Assembly (NCBI RefSeq): GCF_016526145.1
Contig: NZ_JADDUE010000001.1
Coordinates: 1 to 64,000, forward strand
Length of the DNA: 64,000 bases
Source of the DNA: Saccharopolyspora galaxeae
GTDB taxonomy: Bacteria; Actinomycetota; Actinomycetes; Mycobacteriales; Pseudonocardiaceae
Direction of reading: 5' to 3'
Below the pieces are notes generated by a model. The model was not told where the DNA came from. It did no database searches and saw only the letters and a list, made by a program, of their open reading frames with translations. Positions 52,072 to 60,179 of this stretch are shown here, in pieces (position 1 is the stretch's first letter; each line of letters begins with the position of its first letter). A program made the position numbers and the translations under genes.

Positions 52072-52110
52072 ACCTACTCGCTAGTAAGACTACGCGCGAG
52101 TAGGTTAGTG
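52072..52110. promoter_or_regulatory. TetR operator region with inverted half-sites
   Basis: ACCTACTCGC (52072-52081) and GCGAGTAGGT (52096-52105) are perfect inverted repeats with a 14-base spacer. The right part, GCGAGTAGGTTAGT, matches 13 of 14 bases of one arm of the palindrome at 55287-55312. The site lies between the divergent SCP2 and TetR starts and overlaps the region just upstream of the SCP2 Shine-Dalgarno. Confidence 0.8.
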
Positions 52111-52222
52111 GGCAAGGCATGCGCGTGATCGTTGCTGTTCTAGCCTGATCGGCGCGCGCACGGGCGGTTTTCGGCCGGAACGGCCCGGATGGCCGGTTGG
52201 AACGGCCCGAACAGGAGGTGGG

Positions 52223-52921
52223 ATGCAGGCAGCCGGTGGGAGCCAGGCCGACGAGGACGACGGCGACGGGCCGCGGCGCCCGCGCAGCCGGCGGCTGCCG
52301 CGGTCGGTGCGGGAACGCCAAATCCTCGACGCCGCCGTCGAGTCCTTCGCGGCGCGCGGCTTCCACCTCGCGTCGATGGACGAGATCTCGGAGTTCGCGG
52401 GCATCTCGAAACCGATGATCTACGCGTACCTCGGTTCCAAGGAAGAGCTGTTCATCGCCTGCATCCAGCGCGAGGCGAACCGGTTGATCGAAGCCATCGG
52501 CACGGCGGTCGAACCGGACCTGCGCCCGGACGAGCAGCTCTGGCGCGGGCTGCGGGTGTTCTTCGACTACGTGCAGCGGAACCGGGCGAGCTGGACGATC
52601 CTGCACCGCCAGGCCGCGACCGGTGGCGAGCCGTTCTCCTCCGAGTTCGCCCAGTGGCGGCAGCAGGCGATGGCGCTGATCTCGACGTTGCTGGCACGTG
52701 CGACCGAATCCGCCGCGCAGCCGATGCAGCCGCAGCAGATGGAGCCGTTCGCCGCGGCCCTGGTCGGTGCGGGGGAGTCGCTGCTGGACTGGTGGGTGGA
52801 GCATCCCGAGCACACCGCCGACGGCCTGGCCATGCGCCTGATGAACCTGGCGTGGATGGGCTTCGGCGACCTGGTCGAAGGACGTTCCTGGAGCCCGCGG
52901 GTCCCGGACCAGCCGGAGTGA
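52223..52921 (+). CDS. TetR-family regulator of the lipid cluster
   Basis: 232-residue repressor. After a 30-residue charged N-terminus, the DNA-binding domain reads RQILDAAVESFAARGFHLASMDEISEFAGISKPMIYAYLGSKEELF split across three helices, with ISKPMIYAYLGSK as the recognition helix. The C-terminal ligand domain is aromatic-rich (FFDYVQRNRASWTILHRQ, LLDWWVEHPEH), consistent with a long acyl-CoA or lipid effector. AGGAGGT lies three to eight bases before the ATG. The gene is divergent from SCP2-FadE and convergent with HtdX-FabG4. The operator motif occurs at both flanking promoters, so it probably represses both sets and itself. Confidence 0.92.
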   Translation: MQAAGGSQADEDDGDGPRRPRSRRLPRSVRERQILDAAVESFAARGFHLASMDEISEFAGISKPMIYAYLGSKEELFIACIQREANRLIEAIGTAVEPDLRPDEQLWRGLRVFFDYVQRNRASWTILHRQAATGGEPFSSEFAQWRQQAMALISTLLARATESAAQPMQPQQMEPFAAALVGAGESLLDWWVEHPEHTADGLAMRLMNLAWMGFGDLVEGRSWSPRVPDQPE

Positions 52922-52937
52922 GCCGCCGGGCACCGCG

Positions 52938-52969
52938 GCAAGCCCCGCCCGCAGCCGAGCGGGGCTTGC
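52938..52969. terminator. bidirectional hairpin terminator
   Basis: GCAAGCCCCGC (52938-52948) pairs perfectly with 52959-52969 over a 10-base loop, between the convergent TetR and hydratase genes. Confidence 0.8.
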
Positions 52970-52981
52970 GCGCCCGCGAAA

Positions 52982-53860
52982 TCAGCGCAACCGGCCCTGC
53001 AGGTGCGGCTTGCCGGAGCGGGAGTGCACGGCGAACCGGGCGTCCCGGCCGGGCCGTGCGGTTCCCGTGCCCGGGCCGACCCCCGTGCCTGGGCCGGCCT
53101 CGGTGAACTCGACGGTCGAGGGCAGCAGCAGCGGTTTCACGAAGTCGACGTCCACGGTGAACGACTCCGGCAGCCTGCCGTCGAACGCCGCCAGCGCCCG
53201 CGCCTTCGTCCACATGCCGTGCGCGATCGCGCGCGGGAAGCCCAGCACCTTCGCCGACCACGGGTGCAGGTGGATCGGGTTGCGATCCCCGGACACCGCC
53301 GCATAACGGCGCCCCTGATCGCCGGGGACCCGCCAGGTCGCGGTCGGCGCGCCCGGTTCGACCTCGGCGGCCCGCTCGGCGTGCGGCGCGGAGTCGTCGG
53401 GCTTGCCGCGGCGCAGGTAGGTGCTGGTCTCGCTCCACACCATCTCGCCGCCGACGCTGGTCTCGGCGATCACGTCGAGCTGCTTGCCCTTCGGGTGCGC
53501 GCGCAGGTTCGCCACCCGCACCCGCTGGTCGAGCACGTCGGTGACCCGCAACGGCCGGTGCACCGTGATGCTGTTGGCCACGTGCACCAGTCCGACCAGC
53601 GGAAACGGGAATCCGGGGTCGGTCATCAACCGCACCGACAGACCGAACGAGAGCACGTGCGGGTAGGTCGGCGGCAGCTCGTCGCGCAGCCCGAACCCGC
53701 AGACCCGGTTGTACTCGGCGAGGTGCGCCTGGTCGATCTCGATGCCGCGGCGCACGTACTCGGTCTGCGGCAGTTCCCCGCCGCGCCGCAGCGGGCCGGA
53801 GGTGACCGCCTTCAGGTACAGCGCCGAGAGATTCGGGGCGGAGTCGACTTCGGTGCTCAT
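52982..53860 (-). CDS. MaoC-like double-hotdog 3-hydroxyacyl dehydratase (HtdX-like)
   Basis: 292-residue (R)-specific enoyl hydratase/dehydratase. The N-terminal hotdog is degenerate; the second carries the hydratase-2 motif YAAVSGDRNPIHLHPWSAKVLGFPRAIAHGMW in pieces, with catalytic Asp and His. It dehydrates (R)-3-hydroxyacyl thioesters in fatty acid elongation or degradation. It follows FabG4 by one base; the same pair, htdX-fabG4 (Rv0241c-Rv0242c), lies beside fadA2 in Mycobacterium tuberculosis. A Gly/Thr-rich stretch (PGTGVGPGTGTARPG) near residue 265 looks like a local insertion. GGGGG precedes the ATG at 53860. Confidence 0.9.
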   Translation of the reverse strand: MSTEVDSAPNLSALYLKAVTSGPLRRGGELPQTEYVRRGIEIDQAHLAEYNRVCGFGLRDELPPTYPHVLSFGLSVRLMTDPGFPFPLVGLVHVANSITVHRPLRVTDVLDQRVRVANLRAHPKGKQLDVIAETSVGGEMVWSETSTYLRRGKPDDSAPHAERAAEVEPGAPTATWRVPGDQGRRYAAVSGDRNPIHLHPWSAKVLGFPRAIAHGMWTKARALAAFDGRLPESFTVDVDFVKPLLLPSTVEFTEAGPGTGVGPGTGTARPGRDARFAVHSRSGKPHLQGRLR

Positions 53861-53861
53861 C

Positions 53862-55202
53862 TCACGCCCCCAACAGGCTCTGGCCGCAGACCCGCACGAC
53901 GTTGCCGTTCACGCCCGCCGATGCGGGGCTGGCGTACCAGGCGATCGTTTCGGCGACGTCGACCGGCAGCCCGCCCTGCTGCAGGCTGCTCATCAACCGC
54001 CCGGCCTCGCGGATGAACAGCGGCACGGCCGCGGTCATCTTGGTCTCGATGAACCCGGGCGCGACGGCGTTGATCGTGACGCCGCGGCGGGCCGCGGTCG
54101 GCGCCGACGCCTGCACCAGGCCGATCACGCCCGCCTTCGACGTCGAGTAGTTCGCCTGCCCGACGTTGCCCGCGATGCCGCTGATCGAAGCGACACCGAT
54201 CAGCCGGCCGCCGGAGCGCAGCGGCGAGTCCTCCCGCAGCAGCGCCTCGTTGATGCGTTCCTGGGCGGTGAGGTTCACCGCCAGCACCGAGTCCCACTTG
54301 CCCTCGTCCATGCGCCCGAGCGTCTTGTCCCGGGTGATGCCCGCGTTGTGCACCACGATGTCGAGCCCGTCGTGGCGTTCGGTGAAGTGCTCGGCGATGC
54401 GCTGCGGCGCGTCCTCGGCGGTGATGTCGAGCTGCAGGGTGGACCCGCCGATGCGGTTGGCGACCCTGGCCAGGTCCTCGCCTTGGGCGGGCACGTCCAG
54501 GCAGACCACGTGCGCGCCGTCGCGGGCGAGGGTTTCCGCGATCGACTCGCCGATGCCCCGCGAGGCGCCGGTGACCAGCGCGACCTTGTCCCGCAGCGGG
54601 TGCTGCCGGTCGACCTTGGGCGCGTCCGCGGAACCGACCCGGATGACCTGGCCGGACACGAACGCGGACTTCGGCGAGAGCAGGAAGCTCAGCGTCGAGT
54701 CCAGCGCGGCCTCGGCACCTTCGGAGACGTAGACCAGCTGCGCGGTGGCGCCGCGCTTGAGCTCCTTGCCGACGGTCCGCATGAAGCCTTCCAGGGCGCG
54801 TTGCGCGACCCGCTCACCGGCGGAGGTGGTCTCCTCCGGCGGGGTGCCGAGCACGATGACGCGGCCGCAGCCGCCGACCTGCCGGATCAGCGGGCCGAAG
54901 AAGTCGCGCAGCTGGTGCAGCTGGTCGCTGCCGGTGATGCCGGTGGCGTCGAAGATCAGCGCGGCGTACCGCGCGTCCTCCTGCGGCTCACCGGACTCGA
55001 CCTCGGCGTGCGCGCCGGTGAGCGTTGCCGCCACGGAATCGGTCAGCCGCGAACCCTTCGCCGCCCCGGTGCGCACCGTGCCGCTGACGACGGGATCACC
55101 GGACCGGTGCCTTCGCAGTGGGGCAGGCGTGGGCAGGCCGAGGCGCTTTGCGAGCGAGCGGCCGAACGCGGTCGAGGTGAACTGCTGGTACCGATCGGGC
55201 AT
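53862..55202 (-). CDS. fabG4: high-molecular-weight 3-oxoacyl-thioester reductase (FabG4-like)
   Basis: 446-residue two-domain ketoreductase. The N-terminal ~205 residues form a degenerate flavodoxin-like domain (ALIFDATGITGSDQL, GRVIVLGTPP). The C-terminal domain is a full SDR: VALVTGASRGIGESIA near residue 214, VHNAGITRDKTL, SISGIAGNVGQANYSTSKAGV with catalytic Tyr and Lys near 350, and PGFIETKMT. Mycobacterial FabG4 (Rv0242c) has this layout and uses NADH with long-chain acyl-CoA. GGGAG lies six bases before the ATG. It shares the 265-base divergent promoter region, including a 26-bp perfect palindrome, with the thiolase gene. First gene of fabG4-htdX. Confidence 0.94.
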   Translation of the reverse strand: MPDRYQQFTSTAFGRSLAKRLGLPTPAPLRRHRSGDPVVSGTVRTGAAKGSRLTDSVAATLTGAHAEVESGEPQEDARYAALIFDATGITGSDQLHQLRDFFGPLIRQVGGCGRVIVLGTPPEETTSAGERVAQRALEGFMRTVGKELKRGATAQLVYVSEGAEAALDSTLSFLLSPKSAFVSGQVIRVGSADAPKVDRQHPLRDKVALVTGASRGIGESIAETLARDGAHVVCLDVPAQGEDLARVANRIGGSTLQLDITAEDAPQRIAEHFTERHDGLDIVVHNAGITRDKTLGRMDEGKWDSVLAVNLTAQERINEALLREDSPLRSGGRLIGVASISGIAGNVGQANYSTSKAGVIGLVQASAPTAARRGVTINAVAPGFIETKMTAAVPLFIREAGRLMSSLQQGGLPVDVAETIAWYASPASAGVNGNVVRVCGQSLLGA

Positions 55203-55286
55203 GCGTACTCCCGTGCAGGCAGGTTGTCGGATGGATTCGTGCGCGGAAACGGGCCAGGGGCCGTCGCGCGGTGATCCTGCTCGACG

Positions 55287-55312
55287 ACTAACCTACCCGC
55301 GGGTAGGTTAGT
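55287..55312. promoter_or_regulatory. 26-bp perfect palindrome, TetR operator
   Basis: ACTAACCTACCCG (55287-55299) is followed by its exact reverse complement (55300-55312). It lies 85 bases upstream of fabG4 and 155 bases upstream of the thiolase gene. The arms match the inverted half-sites next to the TetR gene at 52072-52110. Confidence 0.88.
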
Positions 55313-55381
55313 GCGTCACCGGGGTGCGCACCAGACCCGCGATCCCGGAATCCCAGTACAGCGGCCGACCCCAGCCGCACG

Positions 55382-55456
55382 CCGGACCGACGGTCCTCGA
55401 ACGCACCCGGACCGACGGTCCTCGAAACGAACCCGGACCGACGGTCCTCAAACGAA
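55382..55456. repeat. three tandem 25-26-bp hairpin repeats in the thiolase leader
   Basis: Units begin at 55382, 55107+300 (55407) and 55433, each CCGGACCGACGGTCCTC then A/G-rich bases. GGACC and GGTCC pair around GAC in every copy. The third copy runs into the AAGGAG of the thiolase gene. Confidence 0.85.
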
Positions 55457-55466
55457 GGAGTCCAGC

Positions 55467-56744
55467 ATGTCCACCACTCGCCGCGTAGCGATCGTCGGCG
55501 GCAACCGGATCCCCTTCGCGCGTTCCGGCGGCCGCTACACGCGGGCCTCCAACCAGGACATGCTCACCGCAGCGCTGGACGGGCTGCTGGCCCGCTTCGG
55601 ACTGCAGGGCGAGCAGCTGGGCGAGTTCGTCGCGGGCGCGGTGCTCAAGCACAGCCGCGACTTCAACCTCGCCCGCGAAACCGTGCTCGGCTCCCGGCTC
55701 GACCCGCGCACCCCCGCCCACGACGTGCAGATGGCGTGCGCGACCGGGCTGGAGTCGGTGGTCTCGGTGGCCAACAAGATCGCGCTGGGCCAGCTCGAGT
55801 CGGGCATCGCAGGTGGCGTGGACTCGGCCAGCGACGCGCCGATCGCGCTCAACGACGACCTGCGCCGGGTGCTGCTGGCGGCCAACCACGCGAAGAGCTT
55901 CGGCGGCAGGCTCAAGGCGCTGACCGGCGTGCGCCCGCAGCACGTGGTGCCGGAGATCCCGCAGAACTCCGAGCCGCGCACCGGACTTTCCATGGGAGAG
56001 CACGCCGCGAAGACCGCGCTGGCCTGGGAGATCTCCCGGGAGGCGCAGGACGAGCTGGCCGCGCGCAGCCACCAGCGGCTCGCCGCCGCCTACGAGCGCG
56101 GGTTCTTCGACGACCTGGTCACGCCGTTCCAGGGCGTGGCCGAGGACCAGAACATGCGTGCCGACAGCACCCCGGAAAAGCTGGCGAAGCTGAAGCCGGT
56201 GTTCGGCAAGGGCGAGGGCGCGACCATGACGGCGGGCAACTCGACCCCGCTCACCGACGGCGCCTCCACCGTGCTGCTGGCCAGCGAGGAGTGGGCGAAG
56301 GCGCACAAGCTGCCGGTGCTGGCGTACCTCAGCGACGTGCTGCCCGCCGCGGTGGACCACGTCAGCGGCGACGAGGGCCTGCTGATGGCGCCCGCCTACG
56401 CGGTGCCGAAGTTGTTGCAGCGCAACGGCATCGGCCTGGGCGAGTTCGACTTCTACGAGGTGCACGAGGCGTTCGCCTCGCAGGTGCTGGCCACGTTGCA
56501 GGCGTGGCAGGACCCGGAGTTCTGCAAGAACCGCCTCGGCCTGGACGCGCCGCTGGGCGGCGTGGACACCGCGAAGCTGAACGTGAACGGCTCGTCGCTG
56601 GCCGCCGGGCACCCGTTCGCCGCGACCGGCGGGCGGATCGTGGCGACGCTGTCGAAGCTGCTGTCCGAGCAGGGCTCGGGCCGCGGGCTGATCTCCATCT
56701 GCGCCGCCGGCGGGCAGGGCGTCACCGCGATCCTGGAGCGCTGA
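55467..56744 (+). CDS. acetyl-CoA acetyltransferase / 3-ketoacyl-CoA thiolase (FadA-like)
   Basis: 425-residue thiolase completing beta-oxidation. The nucleophile Cys91 lies in QMACATGLESV; other catalytic blocks are VHEAFASQVL, NVNGSSLAAGHPFAATGGRI and the second Cys in ISICAAGGQGV. Sequence order matches mycobacterial FadA2 (Rv0243), also divergent from fabG4. AAGGAG lies six bases before the ATG at 55467; its leader contains three hairpin repeats. It probably shares TetR control with fabG4-htdX through the 26-bp palindrome. It ends at a convergent terminator. Confidence 0.94.
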   Translation: MSTTRRVAIVGGNRIPFARSGGRYTRASNQDMLTAALDGLLARFGLQGEQLGEFVAGAVLKHSRDFNLARETVLGSRLDPRTPAHDVQMACATGLESVVSVANKIALGQLESGIAGGVDSASDAPIALNDDLRRVLLAANHAKSFGGRLKALTGVRPQHVVPEIPQNSEPRTGLSMGEHAAKTALAWEISREAQDELAARSHQRLAAAYERGFFDDLVTPFQGVAEDQNMRADSTPEKLAKLKPVFGKGEGATMTAGNSTPLTDGASTVLLASEEWAKAHKLPVLAYLSDVLPAAVDHVSGDEGLLMAPAYAVPKLLQRNGIGLGEFDFYEVHEAFASQVLATLQAWQDPEFCKNRLGLDAPLGGVDTAKLNVNGSSLAAGHPFAATGGRIVATLSKLLSEQGSGRGLISICAAGGQGVTAILER

Positions 56745-56761
56745 TCCCGGTTCGCTCGAGG

Positions 56762-56800
56762 GTGAGCGGACCGCTGGACCGCCAAGAACGGTCCGCTCAC
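56762..56800. terminator. bidirectional hairpin terminator
   Basis: GTGAGCGGACCG (56762-56773) pairs perfectly with 56789-56800 over a 15-base loop, between the convergent thiolase and molybdopterin oxidoreductase genes. Confidence 0.8.
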
Positions 56801-56808
56801 TCGCCGGA

Positions 56809-57912
56809 TCACTCGGGGATGCAGCTGACCGGGACGGTGTGCACCAGGTTGTTGCCGAAGCCGCCGCGGTTCCAGGACTGGCCGGTCGGCTGGACGTTCC
56901 CGTCGGCGTCGGTAGCGCGGGCGGCCAGCACGTGCGAGCCGGGCTCGGCCCGCCACCTGCTGCGCCAGCCGCGCCACGACCAGCGCGGCCGGTCGGCGTC
57001 GAGTTCGGCTTCCGCCCAGTTGCGGCCGCCGTCGGTGCTGACCTCCACCCGGTCGATCGGCGCGTGCCCGGACCAGGCGCGACCGCGCAGCTCGAGCTCA
57101 CCTGGGCGCACCACCCGCGCGCGGGACATGAAGTCCGGGAAGCCCGGCGGCTCGATCAGCGAGCGCGGCACCATGCGGGTCGCGGGCTCGCCGGGATCGT
57201 CCGGGGACTGCCGGTAGCGGTACGCGCGGTGCTGGAAACCGCGGAACGGCTCCTCGACCACCGAGATCTCCTGCAACCACTTCACGTTCGTCATGCCGTA
57301 CCAGCCGGGAACGACCAGGCGCACCGGATGACCGTGCTGCGGCGGCAACGGCTGCCCGTTCATCTCGTAGGCCAGCAGCACCTCTTCGCCCAGCGCCTCG
57401 TCGAGCGGCAGGCCGCGCTGGTAGTCCTGCTCCACACCGCGCTCCACGCCGTGATCGGCACCGGTGAACACGACCTCGGCCGCCGAAGGCCGCACGCCCG
57501 CGGATTCCAGCACGTCGCGCAGCGGCACCCCGGTCCACTCCGCGGTGCCGACCGCCTCCACCAGCCACGGCTGGCTGATCGGGCGCGGGTGCATCCGGGC
57601 GCGGCCGTTGCCCGCGCACTCCATCGTGACCCGCACCGTGCGGGCGGGCCGCGAGCGCAGCTCGTCGAGGGTGAGCTCGAGCCTTCGGGAGACCGCCCCG
57701 GTCACCGCCAGCCGCCACGTCGCCGGGTCCAGCGCGGGCATGTCGTAGTGCGTGAGCAGGTAGTGCAGGCCGATCGGGGTGACGTCGTAGCGCAGCGCCT
57801 CGAGCATGATGCCGTGGTTGCGCGCGGCCAGCGCGAGTTCCTCCTGGCTGATGCCTTCGTCCTGATCGGCGAGCCGGGAAGGCAAGCTGACATCGGCGAG
57901 CTGTGCGTCCAT
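56809..57912 (-). CDS. sulfite-oxidase-family molybdopterin oxidoreductase
   Basis: 367-residue enzyme. The molybdopterin domain (about 35-265) contains VTMECAGNGR, whose Cys99 ligates Mo, HPRPISQPWLVEAVGTAEWTGVPL, and GHPVRLVVPGWYGMTNVKWLQEI. The C-terminal domain (about 280-365) is the Ig-like Mo-co dimerisation domain with DRVEVSTDGGRNWAEAEL. It lacks the haem domain of animal sulfite oxidase and any Tat signal, so it should be cytoplasmic; the substrate may be sulfite or another small molecule. The ATG at 57912 is chosen although the Shine-Dalgarno is weak. It is monocistronic, divergent from the C69-type peptidase. Confidence 0.9.
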   Translation of the reverse strand: MDAQLADVSLPSRLADQDEGISQEELALAARNHGIMLEALRYDVTPIGLHYLLTHYDMPALDPATWRLAVTGAVSRRLELTLDELRSRPARTVRVTMECAGNGRARMHPRPISQPWLVEAVGTAEWTGVPLRDVLESAGVRPSAAEVVFTGADHGVERGVEQDYQRGLPLDEALGEEVLLAYEMNGQPLPPQHGHPVRLVVPGWYGMTNVKWLQEISVVEEPFRGFQHRAYRYRQSPDDPGEPATRMVPRSLIEPPGFPDFMSRARVVRPGELELRGRAWSGHAPIDRVEVSTDGGRNWAEAELDADRPRWSWRGWRSRWRAEPGSHVLAARATDADGNVQPTGQSWNRGGFGNNLVHTVPVSCIPE

Positions 57913-58285
57913 GGCTACCAGGATGCGGTTCGCGCGCGGGTGGGAACACTCGTCCACTCGGCGGCACGCGGGTGAGGTCGCCGCGGCCGCGCCGTTCGGC
58001 CGAAGCCGCGGCGATCCGATGTGATGACGATATGTGCTGGTCAGCAGCCCACATCCACACGCGCGGAGGCCCGTTTCGTCACCCACCCGCGGTGACTTAA
58101 AGCACAGTGCGGGCGGTGTGTAACAACGCCCGGGGGCCCGGCGATATGCATGGTGACCCCGCGGTGCTGTCGGACCCCCGACCTGGCAGCACCGCGGGGA
58201 TTTCCAATTTCCGGGCCGTTCCCGCTGGTCTTGCGCAGCGGGATGATCTATCAACGACTCCTGCCCTCGAAGCGCAGGAGGTCCC
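57913..58285. other. 373-base divergent intergenic region with leader hairpin
   Basis: No gene seen. CCCCGCGGTGCTG (58157-58169) pairs perfectly with CAGCACCGCGGGG (58187-58199) over a 17-base loop, followed by a T/C-rich stretch. It lies about 90 bases before the C69-type gene and could be an attenuator. Confidence 0.6.
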
Positions 58286-60088
58286 ATGCCCCGGCCGCGG
58301 CACGCCCTCGCCTTGGCGGTTCTCGTCGCAGCGGCGGCGACCCCCGCCCACGCGGCACCGGCGGACGCGCAGGCACCCCGGCGGGCGCAACATCCGAGCG
58401 CGGACAAGAGCATCGCCTTCTACGTGGGCAAGAACCGCACCGAGAGCGGCTCGACGCTGCTCGGCGGTTTCGGGCACGAGCCGTCCAGCCACTGGCTGGA
58501 GATCGTGCCGCACCGGCGGCACCCGCCGGGCTCGACGATCACCGTCGGCGCCACCGCGGAGGCCGACCTGCCCGGCAGGCTCACCCGGATCCCGCAGGCG
58601 ACCGAGACCGCGAAGTACCTCACCTCGAACTACTCCGAGTTCTCCGGTTTCCCCGCCCCGCTGACCAACGGCGGTCTGAACGAGCACGGCGTGGCCGCTC
58701 GCGACGTCTGGTCGGACTCCCGCCCGGAGCTGGTGGCGATGACCCCGCCCGGCCAGACCGGCCCGAACTACAGCGACCTGTCCCGGATCGCGATGGAGCG
58801 GGCGCACTCGGCGCGCGAAGCGGTCGACATCCTCGGGCGGTTGATCGACGAGCACGGCTACACCACCTACGGCGGCAACTCGCACCTGTTCGCCGACGCG
58901 AACGAGGGCTGGGTGTTCGTCGAGTACGCAGGCGGTCAGGGCCTGTGGGCCGCGGAACGGCTCGGGCCGGACGACGTCCGGGTGTCCTACCCGGGCTACA
59001 TCGGCGATTTCCCGGCCGCACCCGGGAACCCGGACTTCCGCGGCTCGCCGAACCTGGTGGACTTCGCGGTGCGGCAGGGCTGGTGGAACCCGGCGAGCGG
59101 GAAGCCGTTCAACCTGCAAGAGGTCTACGGCACGCCGTTCCCCGGCCACCCCGGCAAGTCCGCGCCGCGCGACGAGGCGCCGTGGCGGCATCCGCCGACG
59201 CTGGAGTCCGAGCTGCGCAGGCTCGGCGACGTGTCCCTGGTGGACATGCAGCGCATGGTGCGGGATCCGCGGTGGTCCGACGACCGTTCCGGCTACGGGC
59301 AGGTGGCGCAGCTGCGCGCGGACCTGCCGAACCCGGAGCTGGCGACGCTGTGGGTGGCGAACACGGCTGCGGTGACCGCGCCGTACATCCCGTTCCACAT
59401 CGGCGCGACGGCGGTGCCGCCGGAGTACGCCCAGCACCGCTACCTCACCGCTGGTGCGGCGCAGGACTACCTGAACCCGGAGTTCGCGGCGCAGGAGGCG
59501 ACCCGCTCGGCGACCCACCTGTCCAAGCGCCTCATGTACTACACCTGCGATCGGCCGGAGGTGTTCCTGGACCGGGTCACCAAGACCTACGAGGGGTTCG
59601 AGGCCGAGACGCTCCACGAGATCGGTGACGTGCAGCGGCGCGCCGCCGACGCCTACCGCGCCGGGCGCGCCGAGCAGGCTCGGGCGCTGCTGACCGGCTG
59701 GAGCAACCGCCGGGCGCTGCGGGGCGTGGATCTCACCGAGCACCTGCTCGACGAGGTGGAAGCCGAGACGAAGGCCCGGTTCGGCATCCGCCCGCCGCGC
59801 GTCGACGTACCGCCGGGAACCACCGCGGGACCGGGCAGCATGGACATGTCGCTGCCCGCGGACGCCGTCGCGGCGCGGGACCGGATCACCTGCGACATGG
59901 GCAACGGCTGGGCCGACGGCACGACGGTCGACCGGAAAGGCCAGGTGGGCGATCCGGCGAACGTGCCGGACCTCCGCGCGCAACCTTCCGCCGAGGGCGG
60001 CTTCGGGTGGCTGCCGCTCGCGGGCGCCGCGCTGGGCGGGCTGCTCGCCGGGGTGCTGATCACTCTGTTCGTCCGGCGCTGGAGATGA
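58286..60088 (+). CDS. exported C69-type peptidase homologue, Ser at nucleophile position
   Basis: 600-residue Ntn-hydrolase-fold protein. Signal peptide about 1-23; C-terminal helix near 574-596 followed by RRWR, so it is anchored with the enzyme outside. The dipeptidase start normally reads C-T-x-x-x-V-G-K-x-A-x-x-D-G-S; here SIAFYVGKNRTESGST aligns, placing Ser42 where the catalytic Cys is expected. Further C69 features: GLNEHGVAARDVWSD, RAHSAREAVDILGRLIDEHGY, SHLFADANEGWVFVEYAG and the RVSYPGYIGDF region. Ser can serve as an Ntn nucleophile in other families, so activity is possible. AGGAGG precedes the ATG. The gene is transcribed alone. Confidence 0.85.
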   Translation: MPRPRHALALAVLVAAAATPAHAAPADAQAPRRAQHPSADKSIAFYVGKNRTESGSTLLGGFGHEPSSHWLEIVPHRRHPPGSTITVGATAEADLPGRLTRIPQATETAKYLTSNYSEFSGFPAPLTNGGLNEHGVAARDVWSDSRPELVAMTPPGQTGPNYSDLSRIAMERAHSAREAVDILGRLIDEHGYTTYGGNSHLFADANEGWVFVEYAGGQGLWAAERLGPDDVRVSYPGYIGDFPAAPGNPDFRGSPNLVDFAVRQGWWNPASGKPFNLQEVYGTPFPGHPGKSAPRDEAPWRHPPTLESELRRLGDVSLVDMQRMVRDPRWSDDRSGYGQVAQLRADLPNPELATLWVANTAAVTAPYIPFHIGATAVPPEYAQHRYLTAGAAQDYLNPEFAAQEATRSATHLSKRLMYYTCDRPEVFLDRVTKTYEGFEAETLHEIGDVQRRAADAYRAGRAEQARALLTGWSNRRALRGVDLTEHLLDEVEAETKARFGIRPPRVDVPPGTTAGPGSMDMSLPADAVAARDRITCDMGNGWADGTTVDRKGQVGDPANVPDLRAQPSAEGGFGWLPLAGAALGGLLAGVLITLFVRRWR

Positions 60089-60179
60089 CTTCGCGCCGCG
60101 CGGCATCCCGTGAAGTGGGAAGCGCCTCGGATCATCGTCGAGCGGGAACAGCTTCATCGAGCGGTGTTGTTGCCCGGGC

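Noticed and set aside
58020-58200. Riboswitch (ydaO-type, c-di-AMP) before the C69-type gene
   Set aside because: Actinobacterial wall-hydrolase leaders often carry one, but the conserved ydaO core could not be recognised; only a simple hairpin is supported.
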